Shown here piece by piece: positions 1 to 4,124 of a DNA stretch of 6,243 nt. This DNA comes from an uncultured Christensenella sp. GTDB lineage: Bacteria; Bacillota; Clostridia; Christensenellales; Borkfalkiaceae. The position numbers were made by a program, and so were the translations under genes. Numbering within the stretch: position 1 is the stretch's first letter; each line of letters begins with the position of its first letter. The notes beneath the pieces were generated by a model. That model searched no databases. It worked only from the letters and a program-made list of their open reading frames with translations, and was not told the DNA's origin. The stretch covers positions 1 to 6,243 of the forward strand of contig CAJTJC010000029.1 in NCBI GenBank assembly GCA_910576655.1. The letters are read 5' to 3'.

Positions 1-1169
1 GTAACGACTTCTTTATCGAATTTATGTCCGTCCCAAAGCATTACGAGTTCCAAGTTGCAGCCGCATTCTTTCGCTCTGGTAATGAACGTGTAACGCAGCT
101 CGTGAGTGTGCCTGCCTTGTAAAATCTTCTGGAAGCTTCTATTGACGTAATCACGTTTTACCGTTTTTGCTGCTTCAAAATCAATATACTGTATAACCTT
201 TCTAAGCATAGGTGAAATAGGTATTTTCCTGAATTCTTTCGTTTTGCCTTTGCGTATTTTCTCTGTTTCACATTCAATATTGTTATCGTAGAGAACGGCG
301 GAAGCAAGTTCGCCTACACGCATACCGGAATAAAGTAGAATCAGAATTGCGCTGCAAACGGGTTTGTCTTTATGTAAAACGCAGTAATCAACGACTGTCT
401 TTTCTTCGGATAATGAAAGTGATTTACCTTTCTTTACTTCGTAATTAGCAAGTTCAACTTTTGCCATAGGTGATTTAAAGTTATAATCGGAAACGGCGAC
501 GTCGAAAATAGCTTTAAGCTGTACTTTAAGTTTTTCGGCTGTACGGTATTTTTCTTTGCTTGTCAAATCAGATAAATAGTTTTGGATATCCGCACGCTTA
601 ATTTCGTCTAAATGTTTATCGCCGAACGCCGGAATAATATGTGCGTTTATTAAATCGGTATAGCCCTTTAACGTGCTTTCTTTTACAGTTGTCTTTTTAA
701 TTGAAAGCCATTCGTTTAAGTAGTCTTTCAAAAGCGGTGTGATGGGCTTTTTGTGCGGTATAGCTTGTTCGACGGCGGTTAAAAATTTTGTTCTTAATGC
801 GTTCAAGTCTTTACCGCAAAGCTCAATATTGTAACCGTCTCTGCGGAAGCGTACTTGAAAGGTGTTCTTGATGGTGCGGTATTTAATTTCATAACCGCTG
901 TAAATAAGTAGTATTTTTACAGGCTCTGACATAGCGTCAATCTCCTTATTTGTAAATTTTAAATAATTTTTCTTTTTGTTATTTGATTGTTTATTTGTAA
1001 CGACGTTAACTTCGGATACGTTTTCGGCATTAGGTAATTTTTTTATAGTTTCTAAAGCCAAAGTGTCAGAAGTAAGTTTAAAAAGCGTCGTGGCAAGCTG
1101 TAACCCTTCGGGTGTACTGCCGGCGTTTTGTATTGCGGCTATCACTGTGGATAACTCTTGTTCTGTCAT
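1..1169 (-). CDS. int: Tyrosine recombinase / site-specific integrase, C-terminus cut by the window edge
   Basis: This is a phage- or ICE-type integrase that would catalyse excision and insertion of the element by forming a DNA-3'-phosphotyrosine bond. 389 residues are visible. An N-terminal region contains the KFTNKEIDAM motif (about residues 70-79) and a small basic domain (RFRRDGYNIEL, 107-117). A core-binding SAM-like domain (about 145-240) includes TTVKESTLKGY. The catalytic domain follows, with Arg284 in YSGMRVGELAS, a lysine-rich beta-hairpin (306-311), His356 and Arg359 in HTHELRYTFITRA, and His382 in LWDGHKF. Reading stops at Val389, so the catalytic Tyr, expected within about ten residues, lies outside the window. 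I chose ATG 1169 because the open frame is continuous and the KFTxxEI motif lies before the next good start; however, no clear Shine-Dalgarno precedes 1169, while in-frame ATG 932 has one. The gene faces away from every other gene here, as expected for an integrase at an element end. Family assignment is firm; the start is uncertain. Confidence 0.93.
   Translation of the reverse strand, partial: MTEQELSTVIAAIQNAGSTPEGLQLATTLFKLTSDTLALETIKKLPNAENVSEVNVVTNKQSNNKKKNYLKFTNKEIDAMSEPVKILLIYSGYEIKYRTIKNTFQVRFRRDGYNIELCGKDLNALRTKFLTAVEQAIPHKKPITPLLKDYLNEWLSIKKTTVKESTLKGYTDLINAHIIPAFGDKHLDEIKRADIQNYLSDLTSKEKYRTAEKLKVQLKAIFDVAVSDYNFKSPMAKVELANYEVKKGKSLSLSEEKTVVDYCVLHKDKPVCSAILILLYSGMRVGELASAVLYDNNIECETEKIRKGKTKEFRKIPISPMLRKVIQYIDFEAAKTVKRDYVNRSFQKILQGRHTHELRYTFITRAKECGCNLELVMLWDGHKFDKEVV
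942..947 (-). promoter_or_regulatory. Internal ribosome binding site before in-frame ATG 932 of the integrase
   Basis: Read on the minus strand this is AAGGAG, followed by nine bases and then ATG at 932, in the same frame as the upstream ATG at 1169. The upstream start has no recognisable Shine-Dalgarno. Either translation begins at 932, giving a protein 79 residues shorter, or two integrase forms are made. The shorter form would lack the KFTNKEI motif but keep the core-binding and catalytic domains. Confidence 0.5.
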
Positions 1170-1270
1170 AGTTTGAAATAGCAATGACTGAGAAAAAAAT
1201 ATTGATTGCAATTCTTTCAATACAAAAATTGAAAAATAGCAACCGTTTTTATAAAAAAGAGAAAACACTT

Positions 1271-1297
1271 CTAAGGTGGAACAAACGGGTAAAACAT
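1271..1297 (-). CDS. Possible eight-residue leader peptide upstream of the integrase
   Basis: On the minus strand AAAAGGAG (1312-1319) is followed by ATG at 1297 and a tiny frame, MFYPFVPP, ending in TAG. It is upstream of and codirectional with the integrase. The terminal Pro-Pro before a stop is a poor substrate for peptide release and can slow ribosomes, so a translational control role is conceivable. However, the spacing from the Shine-Dalgarno (14 bases) is long and no clear attenuator follows. The frame could equally be chance. Confidence 0.2.
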   Translation of the reverse strand: MFYPFVPP

Positions 1298-1343
1298 AAA
1301 ACGCCACACTCCTTTTGAATTTGTCAAAAGACAAAACCTAAAA

Positions 1344-1450
1344 AACAGAGGCGGTTTTATTGTCGTTAAATTCTTAGTAAAATATTGCCTTGTCAACTTC
1401 GTGAATGCCTGCCACCGAAACGGAGTTGACAAGGTAAAATCGGCTCTGTT
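1344..1450. repeat. Nested inverted repeats, candidate integrase-binding or attachment region
   Basis: The inner repeat is a perfect 11-bp pair, CCTTGTCAACT at 1388-1398 and its complement AGTTGACAAGG at 1424-1434, with a further CGT/ACG match just inside. The outer repeat is 1344-1359 (AACAGAGGCGGTTTTA) against 1435-1450, matching at 14 of 16 positions. The arms are asymmetric: 28 unpaired bases lie between the two left arms and none between the right arms. Both inner arms carry TTGACA pointing outward, so they could also be the -35 boxes of divergent promoters. Location beside the integrase suggests an att/arm-site or operator role, which is inference. Confidence 0.5.
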
Positions 1451-1652
1451 AAACTCTCGAAAACTTACCAAAAAAATTGCTTGATATTCTATACTTGTAA
1501 TTAAAAGAAAAAATCATAAAACTCTTTTATTTATGACTGTATCTGTCAAGTATTATAGTTATAATGAAGTAACGAATATAAAGTAATTAAGCGCATTGGT
1601 TTTTATCACAAAAAATCGTATTTTAACATTTTAAAAATATAGCTTGTTTTTC

Positions 1653-1681
1653 TTGACTTAATCCGTAGGAAAAACTATAAT
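1653..1681 (+). promoter_or_regulatory. Near-consensus sigma-A promoter
   Basis: TTGACT at 1653-1658 and TATAAT at 1676-1681 are separated by exactly 17 bases: one mismatch in -35, none in -10. Transcription would start near 1688 and run toward the zinc-ribbon gene at 1864, leaving a 5' leader of about 175 bases. It is the best promoter match in the window. Confidence 0.75.
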
Positions 1682-1688
1682 GTTTAAC

Positions 1689-1704
1689 ACAAACAAATGT
1701 TTGT
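1689..1704. promoter_or_regulatory. Palindromic operator candidate at the transcription start
   Basis: ACAAACA (1689-1695), two bases, then TGTTTGT (1698-1704) form a perfect 7-bp dyad beginning eight bases after the -10 box of the 1653-1681 promoter. A dimeric repressor bound here would cover the start site. No matching repressor gene is visible in the window, and the site does not match the known Gram-positive LexA box. Confidence 0.4.
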
Positions 1705-1863
1705 AAAATAAACAAAAGGATAAACGGTATAGGATTTAATTTAGTTATAATTTGAGTGGGTTCTCCCCGTTTCTGCTCACTGTTATAAAATACTGAAAAA
1801 GGGAAGTTTCCGTAAAATGAACGCAATTTGTTTTATGGGATAATTAAGGTAGAAGTTAGAGAG

Positions 1864-2040
1864 ATGATAATAAAAGTATTTTGTCATAACTGTAAAGCAG
1901 ATATTATGGCATATAAAGATGAAAAAGGGATAATGAAATATGAATGTCATAGGTGTGGGGCAGTCAATATAGCGAAACCTATGTCGCGGCGAAAGATAAA
2001 GATTGAGCTTATATCGCCTTGTGATCAAGTGATTATATAA
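1864..2040 (+). CDS. Small zinc-ribbon protein
   Basis: A 58-residue protein with two Cys pairs, CHNC (Cys7/Cys10) and CHRC (Cys28/Cys31), separated by 17 residues, the layout of a four-cysteine zinc ribbon. A basic stretch, MSRRKIKIEL (40-49), follows and could contact nucleic acid. Such small ribbon proteins are frequent in Firmicutes mobile elements, and the pattern resembles Com-type regulators of Mu-like phages, but I cannot assign a specific function. I chose ATG 1864 over the upstream in-frame TTG at 1828 because the extra twelve residues look like leader sequence; the ribosome binding site (AGAGAG region) is weak for either. It is the first gene after the strong promoter at 1653-1681. 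After the stop the same frame reopens into a protein-like peptide. Confidence 0.65.
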   Translation: MIIKVFCHNCKADIMAYKDEKGIMKYECHRCGAVNIAKPMSRRKIKIELISPCDQVII

Positions 2041-2046
2041 AATTGA

Positions 2047-2136
2047 ATAACTGATATATCTGTACGTACGGTCGTGTATGAAAGAGGACGCAAGGTTAAA
2101 TCCGTAAGCGAGGATATATTAAAACGGTTAGGTTAA
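2047..2136 (+). pseudogene. In-frame peptide remnant after the zinc-ribbon gene
   Basis: After the zinc-ribbon stop (TAA, one codon, TGA) the same frame stays open for 29 codons. It contains the protein-like stretch VRTVVYERGRKVKSVSEDIL, followed by KRLG and TAA at 2134-2136. It has no ATG and no ribosome binding site, and a terminator begins 15 bases later. The simplest reading is that the zinc-ribbon protein once continued into this segment and was shortened by stop codons. An independent peptide using a rare start, or chance, cannot be excluded. Confidence 0.35.
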
Positions 2137-2150
2137 ACCAGTATTGAGAG

Positions 2151-2207
2151 GCCGCCGGTAGATAAGATTTCTGTTAAAAGACGTCTTGTTTATCGGTGGC
2201 TTTTTTT
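2151..2207 (+). terminator. Rho-independent terminator with a wobble-rich 17-bp stem
   Basis: Left arm 2151-2167 (GCCGCCGG at its base) pairs with right arm 2184-2200 (ending CGGTGGC) over 17 consecutive base pairs, four of them G-U. The loop is 16 bases and the stem is followed by seven T (2201-2207). Because of the wobbles the helix is complete only as plus-strand RNA, which fixes the orientation. It would end the transcript starting near 1688. Confidence 0.85.
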
Positions 2208-2241
2208 GTTTTTAAAATAAAAAATATTTAATGCCTGATTT

Positions 2242-2365
2242 GCAATAAGGGCAAAGGGAAGCCTTACGCTTCAGCGAAGTATCTTAATTTCTTTATCGGA
2301 AGAAATTACTAAACGCTCGTCAAGCGTAAATAGGTCGTACCGTTTTTTAGCTATGCCCTTATTGC
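2242..2365. repeat. Closed multi-hairpin block bounded by a perfect 12-bp inverted repeat
   Basis: GCAATAAGGGCA at 2242-2253 and its exact complement TGCCCTTATTGC at 2354-2365 bracket about 100 bases. Inside are hairpins AATTTCTT/AAGAAATT (2286-2293 with 2300-2307, 6-base loop) and ACGCT/AGCGT (2313-2317 with 2323-2327). There is also an alternative long pairing TTACGCTT/AAGCGTAA (2264-2271 with 2322-2329). The arrangement resembles a multibranched RNA domain in the 5' leader of the sigma-like gene, or a small palindromic element. No target-site duplication is evident and no known riboswitch motif was recognised. Confidence 0.5.
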
Positions 2366-2397
2366 GAAAGTGTTGGCTGGAAAAGACGCCTTTAACT

Positions 2398-2436
2398 ACT
2401 CCTTTGCCCGAATTAACAATCGGCGAAGGAGTTTTT
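2398..2436 (+). promoter_or_regulatory. Terminator-like hairpin that buries the sigma-like gene's ribosome binding site
   Basis: ACTCCTTTGCC (2398-2408) pairs with GGCGAAGGAGT (2422-2432): eleven pairs including one T-G wobble, a 13-base loop, then TTTT. The right arm contains the whole GAAGGAG ribosome binding site (2425-2431) of the gene starting at 2439. The structure could therefore stop transcription, block translation, or both, until something opens it. Confidence 0.6.
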
Positions 2437-2438
2437 AA

Positions 2439-2852
2439 ATGCAAGATAACAAGACATTTTATTTGTTCGTTAAAGGACAAAAGGTTGAAGTGAGCGAGGA
2501 AATTTATCGTGCTTACGTTCAACCTGAACGGAAACAGCGTATGCGTGAGTATCGGGCAAAAAACAAAATTGTTGTAAGTTCAATCGAAGGGCTGGAAGAA
2601 AAAGGCTTTGAAGTTGCAGACGGGTCACAAGATTTTCTTACTTCACTAATTGATTTAGAAGAAGAAAACGAACGCAAGACTTTATTGGTAAAAGCGTTAA
2701 GCTGCCTTAAAGAGCAAGATAAGCAAATAGTTCAGCTGTATTTTTATGACAATAAGACGCAGGATAAAATTGCTGATATTTTAGGTGTTTCCAGACAGTA
2801 CATAAGCAAAAAAATAAAACAAATATTGGAAAAGTTAAAACAATTTTTTTAA
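2439..2852 (+). CDS. Sigma-70 region 4-like helix-turn-helix protein (Tn916 Orf7 type)
   Basis: A 137-residue protein. Residues 1-45 (FYLFVKGQKVEVSEEIYRAY, then a basic segment to Lys43) match the N-terminal pattern of the sigma-factor-like regulators common in Firmicutes conjugative transposons. An acidic linker (50-78) leads to a region 4-like domain: an amphipathic segment (82-103, LKEQDKQIVQLYFYD) and a helix-turn-helix at about 105-127 (TQDKIADILGVSRQYISKKI). No region 2 is present, so it is not a complete sigma factor. It probably binds promoter DNA or modulates RNA polymerase to control element genes. The start is supported by GAAGGAG seven bases upstream of ATG. That site lies inside a hairpin, so expression is probably controlled after transcription initiates. 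The next small gene lies about 90 bases downstream. Confidence 0.85.
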   Translation: MQDNKTFYLFVKGQKVEVSEEIYRAYVQPERKQRMREYRAKNKIVVSSIEGLEEKGFEVADGSQDFLTSLIDLEEENERKTLLVKALSCLKEQDKQIVQLYFYDNKTQDKIADILGVSRQYISKKIKQILEKLKQFF

Positions 2853-2941
2853 AACAGGTTGCGTTTTTTCAAAAACTGTATTGAAAGAAGTGCAAGGGTA
2901 AACACCGAGCTTGATTGCAAGATATTTAAAGGAGGAACGCA

Positions 2942-3157
2942 ATGAACGAGAGAAAGGAACAGAAATGTCAAATTAGGAACAGCAGTGCTAAAAGTTGTTG
3001 AAAACGGAATGAAGATAAAGCTTTTCGATAGTGACGGCAGACATTCTAATTTGATTATGCACGTTCGCGCCTATATCGAGTAACGGCTACGTTTCCAGAT
3101 ATATTGCAATCAGAAGTCTTTAATATTTCGCAACAAATTTATAAGTGGGTTGAATAG
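2942..3157 (+). pseudogene. Small gene broken by two compensating frameshifts
   Basis: An excellent ribosome binding site (AAAGGAGG, 2928-2935) is followed six bases later by ATG 2942. The frame starts MNERKEQ but then gives 19 residues and a stop at 2999-3001. Dropping one A from the AAA at 2963-2965 continues into VKLGTAVLKVVENGMKIKLF, then DSDGRHSNLIMHVRAYIE, to TAA at 3081. A second shift at about 3080 returns to the original frame and gives VTATFPDILQSEVFNISQQ, then IYKWVE, with TAG at 3155-3157. The composite of about 71 residues reads like one normal soluble protein. I do not recognise the family. Alternatives are sequencing errors, or separate short peptides starting at GTG 2985 or ATG 3006. 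The reading as a broken gene is inference from protein-like text in adjoining frames. Confidence 0.5.
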
Positions 3158-3179
3158 AGCGGGCCCCTTTATTCACCCA
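3146..3179. repeat. Strong hairpin with GGGCCC loop
   Basis: TGGGTTGAAT (3146-3155) pairs with ATTCACCCA (3171-3179) with a single bulged T. Pairing continues inward (3156-3159 with 3167-3170, one wobble), leaving only CGGGCCC in the loop. It overlaps the last codons of the broken gene at 2942-3157. There is no T-run on the plus strand after the stem, so it is a poor intrinsic terminator. An mRNA-end, regulatory or transfer-origin role is possible but unsupported. Confidence 0.45.
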
Positions 3180-3234
3180 ACCGAAACGTGTAGTTTCATA
3201 AGTTTGCGTTTGTTAGAGCAAATCACAATTTAAT

Positions 3235-3297
3235 ATGCAGTTAGTGTCCGAAAAGCGGACGAGGAATACTGTAAACGTCGTGTCGTTTAACCCGTAA
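3235..3297 (+). CDS. Possible 20-residue peptide, perhaps a remnant
   Basis: ATG 3235 opens MQLVSEKRTRNTVNVVSFNP and ends at TAA. No Shine-Dalgarno precedes it. After TAA, one codon and TAA, the same frame continues as IQFGKTTYHKINSPRHM to TGA at 3355-3357. Both halves look protein-like, so this may be a leader peptide or a small gene interrupted by stops. Chance remains plausible at this length. Confidence 0.25.
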   Translation: MQLVSEKRTRNTVNVVSFNP

Positions 3298-3387
3298 ATC
3301 TAAATTCAATTCGGAAAGACGACATACCACAAAATCAACTCCCCTCGGCATATGTGAGGGTAAATCAAATTACAAGGAGATATTTTA

Positions 3388-3699
3388 ATGGCAAAAGACA
3401 ATGAAAAAAAGCCTGCTGAAAACGATAAACAGCCCAGAATAAGGAAGTGGCTGCGTCCGAGCAAGAGGGCGAAAGGTTACGCAGAAGAACGTAAAGAAAA
3501 TCGTCATAAGCGTGGCGACAAGAAAGGTGAGGAGCTTGACCCGTACAATCAGGGTTTGCGTTCCGGATATCTTCTCTGCCAGAGCGACCACGCCGGTTCT
3601 TATATCTACGATAAAGTATTAGCCGAAACTAAAGATAAGGAAAAAGCGGCGGCGGCTTCGCAGAGCATAGGTCAACATAGAAAAGGAGGTAATAAGTAA
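3388..3699 (+). CDS. Hypothetical basic protein with a YNQGLRSGYLLCQSDHAG motif
   Basis: A 103-residue protein with no membrane segment. Residues 1-50 are low-complexity and strongly basic (RIRKWLRPSKRAK, NRHKRGDKK), probably disordered and able to bind nucleic acid or an acidic partner. Residues 51-78 form the likely conserved core, DPYNQGLRSGYLLCQSDHAG with Cys64, Asp67 and His68, followed by a helical Lys/Ala-rich tail. I do not recognise a named family; the motif looks like that of small accessory proteins in clostridial mobile elements. The start is supported by AAGGAGA eight bases upstream. The stop overlaps the next start by one base (TAATG), so the two genes are probably translationally coupled and may act together. 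Confidence 0.75.
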   Translation: MAKDNEKKPAENDKQPRIRKWLRPSKRAKGYAEERKENRHKRGDKKGEELDPYNQGLRSGYLLCQSDHAGSYIYDKVLAETKDKEKAAAASQSIGQHRKGGNK

Positions 3700-4046
3700 T
3701 GGCAAACGTAATCAAAGTTGAAAGAGAACTTTTCGAGAAGAATGGCAAAAGTTATTTTGCGTACTACATAAACGGTAAGGTAAGAAATACCGAAGTAAAG
3801 GCGCAGGTTGTTCCGCCCGATTTAGGCGGCTACAAGGTACTTGATATAGTTTACGACGGTGCAAACGAAGCAGAGCTTGTAGTCGTACCTTTCAAGTTTG
3901 CGGCAGACGACGGACACGTTATAGAGGGCAACACTTTCAAGGTGGTTTCCACCGACGAGAACGGCGAAATCTACGAATGTCCCGTTCAGCCCGCACGCAA
4001 ATCGGATAAGAGTATGCTGGATATGCTTATCAAGGCGAACGCATAA
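3699..4046 (+). CDS. Hypothetical 115-residue protein, likely ICE accessory
   Basis: A soluble, beta-rich looking protein without signal peptide or membrane segment. Features visible are an N-terminal strand pattern (VIKVERELFEKNGKSYFAYY, 4-23), PPDLGGYKVLDIVYD (39-53), and a hydrophobic strand AELVVVPFKF (58-67). A second part (GNTFKVVSTDENGEIYEC, 77-94) precedes the C-terminal helix SDKSMLDMLIKAN. I know of no characterised function; proteins of this look are common in Firmicutes conjugative elements. Its ribosome binding site (AAAGGAGGT, about 3681-3689) lies inside the end of the preceding gene, and its ATG overlaps that gene's TAA, so the pair is one transcription unit. A perfect 10-bp hairpin follows 28 bases after its stop. 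Confidence 0.8.
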   Translation: MANVIKVERELFEKNGKSYFAYYINGKVRNTEVKAQVVPPDLGGYKVLDIVYDGANEAELVVVPFKFAADDGHVIEGNTFKVVSTDENGEIYECPVQPARKSDKSMLDMLIKANA

Positions 4047-4074
4047 GCGGCGAACTGTTCACAAATCAAATGTG

Positions 4075-4102
4075 GCGGCTTACAAATCTAACTGTAAGCC
4101 GC
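4075..4102 (+). terminator. Perfect 10-bp hairpin, likely leaky terminator or mRNA-processing stem
   Basis: GCGGCTTACA (4075-4084) pairs exactly with TGTAAGCCGC (4093-4102) around an 8-base loop, followed by TTAATT and not a solid T-run. It lies between two codirectional genes whose ribosome binding site begins ten bases later. The poor U-tract suggests partial termination or uncoupling of expression between the small proteins and the surface protein. TAAGCGGC at 4044-4051 can pair with GCCGCTTA at 4098-4105, an alternative fold that would break this stem. Confidence 0.55.
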
Positions 4103-4124
4103 TTAATTAAAAAAGGAGAAAAAA

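Larger units (their letters stand above)
1170..1863. other. AT-rich spacer between the integrase and the zinc-ribbon gene
   Basis: About 690 bases with no convincing gene. The open frames here (for example minus 1271-1471 and 1623-1826) have no domain signal and a composition typical of AT-rich noncoding DNA. What the stretch holds is regulatory: a small hairpin at 1320-1335 (TTTGTC, four A, GACAAA), nested inverted repeats at 1344-1450, several TTGTCAA/TTGACAA words, and a strong plus-strand promoter at 1653-1681 with a palindrome just after it. Position and content fit the regulatory and attachment region of an integrating element, lying between divergently transcribed genes. Confidence 0.6.
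2208..2438. other. Structured spacer upstream of the sigma-like gene
   Basis: No convincing gene. A minus-strand frame across it (2271-2522) is mostly the antisense of the sigma-like gene and has no start near its only protein-like part (KKRYDLFTLDERLVISSDKE). The spacer is dominated by hairpins, listed separately at 2242-2365 and 2398-2436. I see no strong promoter; TTGTTT near 2207 with an AT-rich -10 region is possible but weak. Confidence 0.5.
3084..3387. other. Leader region before the plus-strand operon
   Basis: After the broken gene's last segment (to 3157) no supported gene lies before 3388. The region holds the strong hairpin at 3146-3179 and small hairpins GAAAC/GTTTC (3183-3187 with 3193-3197) and GTCCG/CGGAC (3246-3250 with 3256-3260). 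It also holds a 20-codon frame at 3235-3297 and a CCCTC/GAGGG pair near 3343-3360 close to the operon start. A weak promoter (TTGTTA near 3210, TAATAT near 3231, spacing 15) may drive the operon. Hairpins clustered ahead of a putative transfer operon would suit an origin of transfer, but no nic motif was recognised. Confidence 0.4.

Noticed and set aside
976..1176. Plus-strand frame of 66 codons
   Set aside because: It is the exact antisense of the N-terminal part of the integrase and shows no domain or ribosome binding site.
1271..1471. Minus-strand frame of 66 codons across the inverted repeats
   Set aside because: Its sequence is dictated by the palindromic DNA, there is no ribosome binding site at its start, and composition is unlike the real genes. 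Only the last eight codons are kept as a possible leader.
1170..1863. CRISPR array or tRNA attachment site
   Set aside because: There are no regularly spaced repeats with spacers and no tRNA-like cloverleaf on either strand.
1783..2028. Minus-strand frame of 81 codons
   Set aside because: It is antisense to the zinc-ribbon gene and is rich in Phe, Tyr and Ile as expected for AT-rich DNA read backwards.
2242..2365. Insertion sequence or transposon ends
   Set aside because: There is no transposase frame inside and no flanking duplication is visible; only the 12-bp inverted repeat supports it.
2271..2522. Minus-strand frame of 83 codons
   Set aside because: The first half is antisense to the sigma-like gene. 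The last part looks somewhat protein-like but has no start codon or ribosome binding site, and the hairpin block explains the sequence better.
1864..3357. Stop-codon reassignment to explain the reopened frames
   Set aside because: The complete genes here end in ordinary TAA or TAG, and the interrupted frames contain both TAA and TGA. Decay or chance is simpler than recoding.
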